Source: Spongiimicrobium salis (lineage in GTDB: Bacteria > Bacteroidota > Bacteroidia > Flavobacteriales > Flavobacteriaceae). From it: a DNA stretch of 64,000 bases. The notes under the pieces were generated by a model. The model ran no database searches and had not been told where the DNA came from. It saw nothing but the letters and a program-made list of their open reading frames with translations. Positions 1 through 9,592 of this stretch are shown piece after piece. The position numbers were made by a program, and so were the translations under genes. The stretch spans positions 186,001-250,000 of the forward strand of contig NZ_JBHEQA010000003.1 in assembly GCF_043678055.1 (NCBI RefSeq), read 5' to 3'. Position 1 is the first letter of the stretch, and each line of letters starts with the position of its first letter.

Positions 1-1823
1 CGTAACATACTTTCGTCTACCTCAGTCACCTTATTTTTTAGATAGTTGGGTATTAAGCTATTGTCATCTGCAAGGGATCTCTTCTTTTTTTCAGTGACCA
101 CCACTTCATTTAAACGAATGGTCTCCTTGGTCAAGTTAAATTTTGGAGCTGTATTATTTTCTTCATTCCATAACTGCTTTTCAGAAAATTTATCCTCCCA
201 GATACGGACAATATTATCTTTGCTATTCCTGTTGACCGCATTCATAAACATTTTAGGTCGTACCAATTTCTTGTTATTCGTTAACAAAGAGACTTTTAAT
301 TCTTCGCCTTGTTCCAAAAAGTAATTCACGATACTGAATTTCTTTTTGTCCGGAGCAACTTCAAGAACCTGGGAATCATGATTTTTTGTAGGATATACAA
401 AGACCTTGTCCGTAGTACTCAAATTAGGTTCATTCAGCGTTCCATTTAGCGTAATGCCGCGTTCAAACTCATACAATGCTTCCGGAGTGTTATTCAAAAT
501 AGTATTCCAATGGTATTTGCTCCAGCCTTGGGTAAGCAATAGCACATCTAATTGTGCCTTTTTTTTGGCATTCATCTCCTGAAAATAATAAGCCGGGTTT
601 TCAACAAAACCTTTGAGGTAAGGTTTCAAGTAAAACGTACTCAAAATCGTTTGTTTGCTGCCATAGGAAACCGTTTCCTCTGGCAATACCGAAATACTCA
701 GGTTGTGTTTCCCCTTGGCTTTCATGTTCACTGATAATCTTAGCGAGTCGAACACTTGGGCGGCATAAACCACCTCTATTTCCTGATTTGCAATTCCTTG
801 AGCATTGAACAAAATTCGTTCTAGGACAGGCTTTGCATTTTCGTCAAAAAGCGTTATTATATTAATGCCTTTGTGCAATACTTCACGCTTTAAAGTAAAG
901 GAGTTTGTCAACTTTGCCTCATCAAAAGTCAGTTCAATTTTCCGGGCAATCCCATCGCGATGTACCAAAAGATAAAAACGTTTGCCTTTGATTCTTTTTC
1001 TAGTAGCATTATTAGCTCCCAAAGTAATAATAACTTTATCTTCAAAATCATTGTTCACGGTGACATTGATGCCCTGTGTCAAGGCTAAAGGAAGAGAAAG
1101 TTTAAGTTCTTTTTGATTGCTGAGTTTTACGGTCGCACTGTAACGTTGCCCCAAAGCGGGTTGCATGGTAAATTTATTCAACCCCAGTACAGAATTCCCA
1201 AACCGAGCCACTTCTTTTCCATTTTCATCTGTGATTACTCCACTTGCTATGGCCACTCCATATCCCTGCTCATCAATAGCCTTTACACCAATCGTATTAG
1301 GGATTTCTGCAATAAGATTTCCTCCTTCCGGTAAAAACTGCACATCGTATTGCTGTTCATCCTGGGCACTCATCGCCAAAGGTTTTTTGTTCAGGATTTT
1401 TACTTTTTGTACATAGGTATCATCCTCTTTGAAATTTTTCATCCAATTGGTAGCCGCCTTGATATAATAGGATCCAGTAACAAAAGTGGAATCCACAGGG
1501 ATATTGCCTTGAAGATAACCTTCTTTGGCCAGATAGAGTTTTTTGCTGATTTGTCGGCCAATACTATCATAGATGCCTACGTAGACATTGGAAGTTTCCT
1601 TAAAGGGAATACTTTCTTGTCGGTCGTAGACATATCCTTTGAACCAGATTTCTTCTCCAGCGATATAGGTATCCTTATTGAGATGTAAAAAAATTGCCTC
1701 CCGAGGCAACTCAAAATAGGCATCAAAAGCCTCTTCGGCTTGCTGTTCATTCTGATTTCCTTGCGCATATAAAGCTCCAAAAGAAATGAAGAGAAGCGTA
1801 ATTGCGAGCCATTGTTTTTTCAT
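1..1823 (-). CDS. A2M-like secreted protein with TonB plug-like domain, paralog 1 (C-terminus outside window)
   Basis: The reading frame is open from an ATG at 1823 to the window edge, giving about 607 residues. The N-terminus is a signal peptide (MKKQWLAITLLFISF... ending near an Ala-Gln). It is followed by an MG2-like domain with the same FELPRE, HLNK, YxxGE and WFKGYVY blocks as the three neighbours. After about residue 560 comes a LNEVVV-TEKKK segment that resembles the start of SusC-type plug domains; the plug core itself lies beyond the edge. This copy is the most diverged of the four: it is clearly homologous in every block but has few long identical DNA stretches. Role inferred only: cell-surface or periplasmic protein of unknown function. 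The 123-nt gap to paralog 2 suggests the array is co-transcribed or closely co-regulated. Confidence 0.8.
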   Translation of the reverse strand, partial: MKKQWLAITLLFISFGALYAQGNQNEQQAEEAFDAYFELPREAIFLHLNKDTYIAGEEIWFKGYVYDRQESIPFKETSNVYVGIYDSIGRQISKKLYLAKEGYLQGNIPVDSTFVTGSYYIKAATNWMKNFKEDDTYVQKVKILNKKPLAMSAQDEQQYDVQFLPEGGNLIAEIPNTIGVKAIDEQGYGVAIASGVITDENGKEVARFGNSVLGLNKFTMQPALGQRYSATVKLSNQKELKLSLPLALTQGINVTVNNDFEDKVIITLGANNATRKRIKGKRFYLLVHRDGIARKIELTFDEAKLTNSFTLKREVLHKGINIITLFDENAKPVLERILFNAQGIANQEIEVVYAAQVFDSLRLSVNMKAKGKHNLSISVLPEETVSYGSKQTILSTFYLKPYLKGFVENPAYYFQEMNAKKKAQLDVLLLTQGWSKYHWNTILNNTPEALYEFERGITLNGTLNEPNLSTTDKVFVYPTKNHDSQVLEVAPDKKKFSIVNYFLEQGEELKVSLLTNNKKLVRPKMFMNAVNRNSKDNIVRIWEDKFSEKQLWNEENNTAPKFNLTKETIRLNEVVVTEKKKRSLADDNSLIPNYLKNKVTEVDESML

Positions 1824-1946
1824 GTTTACAATACTTATATCAATTATATACCTTTAAAATACATCAACTTTTTGTAACATTTGTTATTTAGTCTCCATTT
1901 ATTTCAATCATTTCATTTCTATTCAAAAAGAAATTACCCTTTTTGT

Positions 1947-4403
1947 TTATCTGATTATACTTAGGTTTTTCGTCTTGGATATCAAGCTTCCCTTTTGCCC
2001 CATTCCTTCTATAAAAAGGGAGAGTTCACGGAGATCCGTATCCAAGATCTTAAAGCTGGCCTCACCCTTTGTGTTGGTCACCACCTTGGGCGCCCAGTGC
2101 ACCACCCCAAAATTCTCGAAGGCCTTGTCCTGGTACGTTTTATATTTGGGCGTGTAGAACTCCTTTGTTTTTTCAAATCCATGTTTCGCCCTATATTCAT
2201 AATATTTCCCTGACGGTGCTCCTTGCAATGAACCCCATTTCTTGGCAATGTCATCCTGGGCAAAAACAGAGGTCACTTCACTATCCCTTCTGGTATAAAT
2301 CCGGATAACGCCACCGGCACCACGAGATCCTTCAGAAGCTCCCGAACGTTCAAAATAATAGCTTTCGATCTGGGAGGTGGGAAAACGGTACAATACATCA
2401 AAAAAGGTCAAACGTACATCGTTCAAATAAATAATGGGTTCCAGAAATTTAGGCGCAGGAAAAAGAGTTAATGGAATTCTAGTAAAAATCTGTACCCGAC
2501 TATTCCCTCGAGCATCTCCAGTACCTGAACTCAATTCTTCCCGAACCGTATAGCCTCTGGTCCGGATAATATCACTAAACAAAGGATAGTTCCAGGCAAT
2601 CTCCGGGGTGACCTCCGTGACTTTATCTTTTAGGAATTTGGGCACGAATACATTGGTCTGTGAGAGCTCGTTCTTCTTTTTCTTCTCCACCAGGGTCACC
2701 TCATCCAAGGAAATCGTATTGTCCTCGATCACAAGTCCATTCGTATTCGACAAAAATTCCATCGCATCCAACTGAAAGGCCACATTGTCTGCCCAAAGCG
2801 TCTTCAGGGTATCGATCTGTGTATTCACCCGGAGGTCCAGATCCAAATCAGGTTTGCGGTATCCCCCATATTTTCGTACCAAGGCCACCTTGATCTGCTC
2901 CTCCCGCTCCGGGAAGTAGTTCACCACCGTGAACTTGTTCTCAAAAATATTCACGAATTGGGGGCTGTGGTGCTTTGACTCCTCCAATCGGATCTTCTCC
3001 CCGTTCCGTATTTTCGACTTCACCACCGCATCGAAACGCAGGCCTTGTTCAAATTCAAATTCGTCCTCTGGAGGTCTATTTAAGATGTTCGTCCATTGGT
3101 ATCTGCTCCACCCTTGGGTCAAGAGCAACAGGTCCAGTTCCGATTCCTTCTTCGCATTGAGGTCGTTAAAATAATACCCCGGGTTCTCCACAAAGCCGCG
3201 GATATAAGGCTTTAGGTGAAAGGTGCTCAAAATATTGTCCCGATGAGCATAGGACAAGGTATTTTTGGGTAGTACCGAGATGCTCAGGTTCTTTAGGTCG
3301 CCCAACTCGTCCTTCACCTTTAGTTGGATCCGTAGGGAGTCGTTCTTCAATTTCTGATAGGATAAGGATACTTCCGGACTATCCATCCCGTAGGTATTGA
3401 AGAACAGGCGTTCGAGTACGGGCTGGCCCATATCGTCCAAAAGTGTCAGGATGTTCATCCCTTTTTGCAGCAGCTCTTTTTTCAACAAGAGCGATACATT
3501 GGTCCGATCCTTGGCAAAGGCTATCGGCAGTTTCTTTACGGCTCCGTCCCGGTGGATCAACAGATCGAACCCCCGCTCCCCGATCTTCTCCCTGGTTTTC
3601 GTATTGGTGTTCAAGATCAAGGTCAACCTGTCCTTGCTGGTATTCTGCACATGGATATTGATTCCCTCGGGATAGATCTTGGGAAGTGCATAGGTCTCCC
3701 GTTTCCCGTTTGCAAAAGTGACCTGTACCCTATAGTCTTGGTCATGGTAGGGCACCATCTCAAATTTGCCCAGGCCAAGGACCGAGTTTTTAAAACGCTT
3801 TACCACTATTTCTTTCTCGTCCAGGACAACGCCCTCTACGATCTTCTTGCCGTAACCATGCTGATCGGTCACCTTTACCCCTATGGTGTTCGGTATACCA
3901 GAGATCAGGTTCCCGCCCTCAGGAAGGAACTGTACATCATAACTTATCTTTTCCGTCGTGGGAACAATATCCTGGGAAGTGATGTACACATGCACTTTCT
4001 GTACATAGGAATCGTCCTCGTTGAAGTTCTTCATCCAGTTCGTGGAGGCCCTGATGTAGTAGGCGCCATTGGAAAAGGTGGAGTCCACCGCAATATTTCC
4101 TTGTACAAAGCCTTCGCGGGCACGGAACAGTTTCTTCTGCAAGGGTCTCCCCAAGCTATCGTAGATCCCGATATAGACATTGGAGGTTTGCTTAAAAGGC
4201 TGCTCTTTTTGCCTGTTGTACACATAGCCCTTGAACCACATATCCTCGCCCAGTACATAAGTGCTCTTGTTCAAATGCAGGTAGACCGATTCCCGGGGAA
4301 GCTCAAAATAGGTCTTGAAATCTTCGAAATAATCACTTTCCTGCGCTTCCATGGTCCAGGGAAAGGAATACAAAAGGGAAATTAGAATATATATTTTTTT
4401 CAT
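1947..4403 (-). CDS. A2M-like secreted protein with TonB plug-like domain, paralog 2
   Basis: 818 aa. Residues 1-20 form a Sec signal peptide. Residues about 30-130 form an MG2-like domain (FELPRESVYLHLNK, YVLGEDMWFKGYVY), as found at the N-terminus of alpha-2-macroglobulin-like proteins. A middle region of beta-sandwich type follows, with the conserved FLPEGGN and YPEGINI blocks. At about residue 590 LDEVTLVEKKKK mimics the LDEVVVTG entry of SusC plug domains, and YLNDVR followed by GASEGSRGAGGVIRIYTRR matches the plug core that normally precedes a TonB barrel. The last 60 residues (NFGVVHWAPKVVTN, GEASF) resemble the Y/HWxPxxxTD strand of A2M domains. There is no barrel and no thioester motif. 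The function is unknown. I infer an exported envelope protein that may dock to TonB-family partners. It is almost identical to paralog 3 over long blocks. Confidence 0.85.
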   Translation of the reverse strand: MKKIYILISLLYSFPWTMEAQESDYFEDFKTYFELPRESVYLHLNKSTYVLGEDMWFKGYVYNRQKEQPFKQTSNVYIGIYDSLGRPLQKKLFRAREGFVQGNIAVDSTFSNGAYYIRASTNWMKNFNEDDSYVQKVHVYITSQDIVPTTEKISYDVQFLPEGGNLISGIPNTIGVKVTDQHGYGKKIVEGVVLDEKEIVVKRFKNSVLGLGKFEMVPYHDQDYRVQVTFANGKRETYALPKIYPEGINIHVQNTSKDRLTLILNTNTKTREKIGERGFDLLIHRDGAVKKLPIAFAKDRTNVSLLLKKELLQKGMNILTLLDDMGQPVLERLFFNTYGMDSPEVSLSYQKLKNDSLRIQLKVKDELGDLKNLSISVLPKNTLSYAHRDNILSTFHLKPYIRGFVENPGYYFNDLNAKKESELDLLLLTQGWSRYQWTNILNRPPEDEFEFEQGLRFDAVVKSKIRNGEKIRLEESKHHSPQFVNIFENKFTVVNYFPEREEQIKVALVRKYGGYRKPDLDLDLRVNTQIDTLKTLWADNVAFQLDAMEFLSNTNGLVIEDNTISLDEVTLVEKKKKNELSQTNVFVPKFLKDKVTEVTPEIAWNYPLFSDIIRTRGYTVREELSSGTGDARGNSRVQIFTRIPLTLFPAPKFLEPIIYLNDVRLTFFDVLYRFPTSQIESYYFERSGASEGSRGAGGVIRIYTRRDSEVTSVFAQDDIAKKWGSLQGAPSGKYYEYRAKHGFEKTKEFYTPKYKTYQDKAFENFGVVHWAPKVVTNTKGEASFKILDTDLRELSLFIEGMGQKGSLISKTKNLSIIR

Positions 4404-4487
4404 GGCATATGCGTGTTCATTTTTACATTGTAAATTTTCAAACTATGTATAGCTTCATCGTTAACCAACAATCCTTGATCCGGTTCA

Positions 4488-6932
4488 TTATGGAATAATC
4501 TTTAGATTCTTCGTTGTTGATATCAAGCTCCCTTTTTGTCCCATTCCTTCGATAAAAAAGGAGAGTTCACGGAGGTCCGTATCCAAAATCTTAAAGCTGG
4601 CCTCGCCTCTTTCGTTGGTCACCACCTTGGGTGCCCAATGCACTACTCCAAAATTCTCGAAGGCCTTATCCAGATACGTTCTATATTTGGGCGTGTAGAA
4701 CTCCTTTGTTTTTTCAAATCCATGTTTTGCCCTATATTCATAATATTTCCCGGACGGTGCCCCTTGTAACGAACTCCATTTCTTTGCAATGTCATCTTTG
4801 GCAAAAACGGATTGCACTTCACTATCTCTTCTGGTATAGATGCGGATGACCCCTCCTGCGCCACGAGAACCTTCCGAAGCTCCGGACCGCTCAAAATAAT
4901 AGCTTTCTACTTGGGAAGTAGGAAACTTGTAAAGGACATCAAAAAATCTCAAACGCACATCGTTCAGATACACTATAGGTCTAGGAAATTGACCAAAATT
5001 CAAAGGAATTCTAGTCCGAATATCTACAATTTTATCTGCTCTAGGATCTCTAGTGAGGGTTAATTCTTCTCTAACTTGATATCCTTTCGTTCTAATGATA
5101 TCCGTAAAAAAAGGGTAGTTCCAGGCAATCTCCGGGGTGACCTCCGTGACTTTGTTTTTCAAAAATTTAGGTATGAATACGTTGGTCTGAGAGAGCTCGT
5201 TCTTCTTTTTCTTCTCCACTAAGGTCACCTCATCCAAGGAAATCGTATTGTCCTCGATTACAAGGCCATTCGTATTCGACAAAAACTCCATCGCATCCAA
5301 CTGAAAGGCCACATTGTCTGCCCAAAGCGTCTTCAGAGTATCGATCTGTGCATTCACTCGGAGGTCTACGTCCAGTTCAGGTTTGCGATACCCTCCATAT
5401 TTTCGTACCAAGGCCACCTTGATCTGCTCCTCCCGTTCCGGGAAGTAGTTCACCACCGTGAACTTGTTCTCAAAAATATTCACGAATTGGGGGGTGTGGT
5501 GCTTTGATCCCTCCAATCGGATCTTCTCCCCGTTCCGTATTTTTGACTTCACCACCGCATCGAAACGCAGCCCTTGTTCAAACTCGAACTTGTTCTTCGG
5601 TGGCCTATTTAGGATGTCCGTCCATTGGTATCTGCTCCACCCTTGGGTCAAGAGCAACAGGTCCAGTTCCGATTCCTTCTTCGCATTAAAATCATTGAAA
5701 TAATAGCCCGGGTTCTCCACAAAGCCACGTATATAAGGCTTTAGGTGAAAGGTGCTCAAAATATTGTCCCGATGGGCATAGGACAAGGTATTTTTGGGCA
5801 GTACCGAGATGCTCAGGTTCTTTAGGTCACCCAAGCCGTCCTTGACCTTCAGTTGGATCCGCAGGGAGTCGTTCTTTAATTTCTGATAGGACAGGGATAC
5901 TTCCGGGCTATCCATCCCATAGGTATTGAAGAACAGGCGTTCGAGTACGGGCTGGCCCATATCGTCCAAGAGCGTCAGGATGTTCATCCCTTTTTGCAGC
6001 AGTTCTTTTTTGAGCAAGAGTGATACCTTAGTGCTATCCTTGGCAAAAGCTATCGGCAGTTTCTTTACCGCTCCATCACGATGGATCAACAGATCGAATC
6101 TCCGCTCCCCGATCTTCTCCCTGGTTTCCGTATTGGTGTTCAAGATCAAGGTCAATCTGTCCTTGCTGGTATTCCGCACATGGATATTGATTCCCTCAGG
6201 GTAGATCTTGGGAAGTGCGTAGGTCTCCCGTTTCCCGTTCGCAAAAGTGACCTGTATCCTATACTCTTGACCATGGTAGGGCACCATCTCAAATTTGCCC
6301 AGGCCAAGGGCCGAGTTCTGAAAGCGCTTTACCACCACATCATTTTCATCTAAGACGATGCCCTGCACGATCTTCTTGCCATAACCGTGCTGATCGGTCA
6401 CCTTTACCCCTATGGTGTTCGGTATACCAGAGATCAGGTTCCCGCCCTCAGGAAGGAACTGTACGTCATAAGCTACTTTTTCGCTTCTAGGGGTAAGATC
6501 TTGTGAGTTCGTATATACATGGACTTTCTGTACATAGGAATCGTCCTCTTTGAAGTTCTTCATCCAGTTCGTGGAGGCCCTGATGTAGTAGGCACCATTG
6601 GAAAAGGTGGAGTCCACCGCAATATTTCCCTGTACAAAGCCTTCGCGGGCACGGAATAATTTCTTCTGCAAGGGTTTCCCCAAGCTATCATAGATACCGA
6701 TATAGACATTGGAGGTTTGCTTAAAAGGTTGCTCTTTTTGCCTGTTGTACACATAGCCCTTGAACCACATATCCTCGCCCAGTACATAAGTGCTCTTGTT
6801 CAAATGCAGGTAGACCGATTCCCGGGGAAGCTCAAAATAAGTCTTGAAATCTTCGAAATAATCACTTCTTTGAGCCTCTAGTGCAGCAGGCTCCAAACAC
6901 AAAAAGATGACAAGAACATATATTTTTTTCAT
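4488..6932 (-). CDS. A2M-like secreted protein with TonB plug-like domain, paralog 3
   Basis: 814 aa from the ATG at 6932. The frame can be extended upstream to 7013, but those 27 residues are hydrophilic and precede a good signal peptide (MKKIYVLVIFLCL...LEAQ), so the internal start is preferred. That leaves an 87-nt gap to paralog 4. Domain order is as in paralog 2: signal peptide, MG2-like domain, middle beta region, LDEVTL-type plug entry, YLNDVR plus GASEGSRGAGGVIRIYTRR plug core, and an A2M-like tail ending SFFIEGMGQKGSL. Nearly all residues from about 22 to 635 match paralog 2, including many third codon positions. The signal peptide and the segment just before YLNDVR differ strongly. 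Function unknown. Recent duplication or gene conversion with paralog 2 is the simplest reading. Confidence 0.85.
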   Translation of the reverse strand: MKKIYVLVIFLCLEPAALEAQRSDYFEDFKTYFELPRESVYLHLNKSTYVLGEDMWFKGYVYNRQKEQPFKQTSNVYIGIYDSLGKPLQKKLFRAREGFVQGNIAVDSTFSNGAYYIRASTNWMKNFKEDDSYVQKVHVYTNSQDLTPRSEKVAYDVQFLPEGGNLISGIPNTIGVKVTDQHGYGKKIVQGIVLDENDVVVKRFQNSALGLGKFEMVPYHGQEYRIQVTFANGKRETYALPKIYPEGINIHVRNTSKDRLTLILNTNTETREKIGERRFDLLIHRDGAVKKLPIAFAKDSTKVSLLLKKELLQKGMNILTLLDDMGQPVLERLFFNTYGMDSPEVSLSYQKLKNDSLRIQLKVKDGLGDLKNLSISVLPKNTLSYAHRDNILSTFHLKPYIRGFVENPGYYFNDFNAKKESELDLLLLTQGWSRYQWTDILNRPPKNKFEFEQGLRFDAVVKSKIRNGEKIRLEGSKHHTPQFVNIFENKFTVVNYFPEREEQIKVALVRKYGGYRKPELDVDLRVNAQIDTLKTLWADNVAFQLDAMEFLSNTNGLVIEDNTISLDEVTLVEKKKKNELSQTNVFIPKFLKNKVTEVTPEIAWNYPFFTDIIRTKGYQVREELTLTRDPRADKIVDIRTRIPLNFGQFPRPIVYLNDVRLRFFDVLYKFPTSQVESYYFERSGASEGSRGAGGVIRIYTRRDSEVQSVFAKDDIAKKWSSLQGAPSGKYYEYRAKHGFEKTKEFYTPKYRTYLDKAFENFGVVHWAPKVVTNERGEASFKILDTDLRELSFFIEGMGQKGSLISTTKNLKIIP

Positions 6933-7019
6933 GGCATGCGGGTATTTTTGTACAACAGTAAAGTTCCAACCTATATTACCTATAGTTAGTTCATTACCGT
7001 CACTTGCCCGCACATTTCC

Positions 7020-9494
7020 TTAAGGAACAACTTTTATGTGCTTCGCCACAGATAACAAACTGCCGTCTTTGCCCATTCCTTCAATAAAAAAGGAGAGCTC
7101 TTTTATTCCTGTATTCACTATTTTGAAACTTGCTTCGCCTTTTTCATTGGTCACTAATTTAGGCGTCCAATGTACTACTCCAAAATTTTCAAAAGCGTCG
7201 TTCTTGTATGTGCTATATTTAGGAGCATAAAACTCCTTTTCAGTTTCAAATCCTTCTGTAATTTTATATTCAAAATACTTTCCTTCCGCCACATCTCCAA
7301 ATCTCCTGGCTGCGTCATCTTGAGCAAAAACAGATTCCACCTCACTATCCCGTCTTGTGAAAATCCGTATCACTCCACCGGCACCACGAGATCCTTCAGA
7401 GGCTCCAGATTTTTCGATATAATAGCTTTCAATTTTGGAGGTAGGAAAGCGGTAAAGTTCATCAAACAGGGTTAAACGGACCCCATTGATATAAATGATG
7501 GGTTGGGGAGATTTGGCGTTTGTAAAAGATTGCTTTGTTCTTAGTCGTATATCAACACGACTGTTTGCCGAACTTCCACTTTGGGGATCCTGGGGGTCAA
7601 AAGCGCTAAACTGCAATGATTCCCGCACCTGATACCCATTTGCTCTGAGTATATCACTGAATAGAGGGCGGTTCCAAGCAATCTCAGGCGTAATTTCGGT
7701 TACCTTATTTTTTAGAAACTTGGGTACGAAGACATTGGTCTGTGACAGCTCATTCTTCTTTTTCTTTTCAACAACAGTTACTTCATTGAGTTCAATAGTA
7801 TTGTCCTCTAAAACAAAGCTAAAAGAACTTGGAATATCATATTCTTCCACTTTTAAAGCCTTATCGTCTGCCCAAATATAGGAAAGGGTATCCATCTCCA
7901 TAGCAATGTTCATAGCCATTTCTATATCAGGTTTTCGATATCCGCCATATTTTTTGTTCAGTGCAATACGAATACTTTCCCCTTTTTCCGGGAAATAGTT
8001 GACTACAGCAAACTTGCTGTTTTCAATATTTAAGTGCTGTGAAGTATGATTTCTTGTGCCTTTTAGAAATACTTTCTCCCCTTTGCGCACTTTGGATCGT
8101 ATGATTCCGTCAAAACGCACGCCCTGTTCAAAGCTATGCGTTTCTTGTACAGGGGTATTAAGAATATCTGTCCATTGATACTTACTCCATCCCTGCGTCA
8201 ACAGCAAAAGATCTAATTTAAGCTCTTTTTTTGCATTAAAATCCTGAAAATAGTGCATTGGCTTTTCCACAAACCCTCGTAAATACGGTTTCAAGTAAAA
8301 GGTGCTTAAAATATTATCTGGATGTCTATAGGATAGCGTGTTCCTTGGAAGTACGGAAACACTCAAATTTTTCAAGTCTTGTGTTTTACCGTTGATTTTT
8401 AACTTCAGCTCCAACGAATCACTGTTTACTTCTGTTGCAGCTATGGCAACATCCGGAAAGTCTACTCCGTGGGCGTTGAAAAAAAGGCGTTCCAATACAG
8501 GAACTCCCAAATCATCGAATAAGGTAATCACGTTCATTCCCTTATGTAGCAGCTCCTTCTTCAGCAGGAGCGATACGTTGGTCCTGTCTTGGGCAAAGTC
8601 TATGGGTATTTTCTTGTATGCACCATCTCTGTGGACAAGCAAGTCAAAGCTTCTATTCCCAATTTTATCCCTGGTCTCAGCATTGGTGTTTATAATCAAG
8701 GTGAGCATATCCTTACTCGTATTCTGTAAAGTGATATTAATTCCCTCTTTATAAATTTTAGGGAGAGCATATGTCCCTTCACTTCCATCTAAAAAGGTAA
8801 TTCTTACTTTGTATTGCTCTCCGGGATATGGAGTTATCTTAAATTTCCCTAGGCCAAGTTCATTGTTTTTAAACTGTTTGACGATAATTTCTTCTTGAGT
8901 TAAAATAACTCCTTCTTTGATCTTTTTGCCATACCCATATTGATCAGTAACTTTTACCCCTATGGTATTGGGAATTCCTAGGATGACATTGCCTCCTTCC
9001 GGTAAAAATTGTACATCATATACAATATCTTCGGATGCGCTGGTCTGTATCTGGGATTTGTTATAGATCCGTATTTTTTGAACATAGGCATCATCTTCTT
9101 TAAAGTTTTTCATCCAATTCGTATATGCCTTCACATAGTATGCGCCATTGACATAGGTAGAATCTATTTTGATATTTCCTTTAAAGAATCCCTCTTTGCT
9201 TCGGAATAATTTTTTATGAAGGGGTTGCCCTAAGCTATCGTAGATGCCGATATAGATATTGGAAGTTTCTTTAAAAGGTTTTGCTTTTTGTCTGTTGTAT
9301 ACATAGCCCTTGAACCAGATATCTTCGCCCACTACATATGCGCTTTTATTCGAATGAAGAAAAACGGTTTCCCTAGGGAGCTCAAAGTACGCTTTAAAGG
9401 CCTTAGTGTAGCTACCTACATCTCCGTTTTGCCCCTGTATGCTTGAAATACCAATACCTGCAAAAAATAAAAGTGAAAGTATTTTTTTAGCCAT
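7020..9494 (-). CDS. A2M-like secreted protein with TonB plug-like domain, paralog 4
   Basis: 824 aa with a signal peptide (MAKKILSLLFFAGIGISSIQGQ). Same architecture as its neighbours: MG2-like domain (FELPRETVFLHSNK, YVVGEDIWFKGYVY), FLPEGGN block, ELNEVTVVEKKKKNELSQTN plug entry, YINGVRLTLFDELYRFPTSK and GASEGSRGAGGVIRIFTRR plug core, and a tail with FGVVHWTPK and SFFIEGMGKDGSL. It is diverged from paralogs 2 and 3 along its whole length, but the plug-core motif is essentially invariant, which argues that this motif is under functional constraint. Its segment before the plug core (about 7490-7650) is again unlike those of the other copies in length and sequence. As the most upstream copy on this strand it probably sits next to the array promoter in the 98-nt gap at 9495-9592, although no clear TAnnTTTG box was found there. 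Confidence 0.85.
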   Translation of the reverse strand: MAKKILSLLFFAGIGISSIQGQNGDVGSYTKAFKAYFELPRETVFLHSNKSAYVVGEDIWFKGYVYNRQKAKPFKETSNIYIGIYDSLGQPLHKKLFRSKEGFFKGNIKIDSTYVNGAYYVKAYTNWMKNFKEDDAYVQKIRIYNKSQIQTSASEDIVYDVQFLPEGGNVILGIPNTIGVKVTDQYGYGKKIKEGVILTQEEIIVKQFKNNELGLGKFKITPYPGEQYKVRITFLDGSEGTYALPKIYKEGINITLQNTSKDMLTLIINTNAETRDKIGNRSFDLLVHRDGAYKKIPIDFAQDRTNVSLLLKKELLHKGMNVITLFDDLGVPVLERLFFNAHGVDFPDVAIAATEVNSDSLELKLKINGKTQDLKNLSVSVLPRNTLSYRHPDNILSTFYLKPYLRGFVEKPMHYFQDFNAKKELKLDLLLLTQGWSKYQWTDILNTPVQETHSFEQGVRFDGIIRSKVRKGEKVFLKGTRNHTSQHLNIENSKFAVVNYFPEKGESIRIALNKKYGGYRKPDIEMAMNIAMEMDTLSYIWADDKALKVEEYDIPSSFSFVLEDNTIELNEVTVVEKKKKNELSQTNVFVPKFLKNKVTEITPEIAWNRPLFSDILRANGYQVRESLQFSAFDPQDPQSGSSANSRVDIRLRTKQSFTNAKSPQPIIYINGVRLTLFDELYRFPTSKIESYYIEKSGASEGSRGAGGVIRIFTRRDSEVESVFAQDDAARRFGDVAEGKYFEYKITEGFETEKEFYAPKYSTYKNDAFENFGVVHWTPKLVTNEKGEASFKIVNTGIKELSFFIEGMGKDGSLLSVAKHIKVVP

Positions 9495-9592
9495 ATAAGC
9501 TAATATATGGATTTATAGAATATTTTAAAACAACATTAACATTATATACAATATACTACATGATCTAAGAAAATATTACAGTCCAACAGGCT

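Larger units (their letters stand above)
1..9494 (-). repeat. Tandem array of four paralogous A2M/plug genes
   Basis: Four head-to-tail copies on the minus strand separated by 123, 84 and 87 nt. Copies 2 and 3 share DNA identity far above the others; for example about 105 bp around 4208-4312 are the same as 6738-6842. Copies 1 and 4 are older. The array may continue beyond position 1. Confidence 0.8.

Noticed and set aside
3465..4385. Open frame of 306 aa antisense to paralog 2
   Set aside because: It lies wholly inside a well-supported gene on the other strand and its sequence is low in family features; it is a shadow frame.
6933..7013. N-terminal extension of paralog 3
   Set aside because: The 27 extra residues precede a complete signal peptide and are not shared with the other copies.
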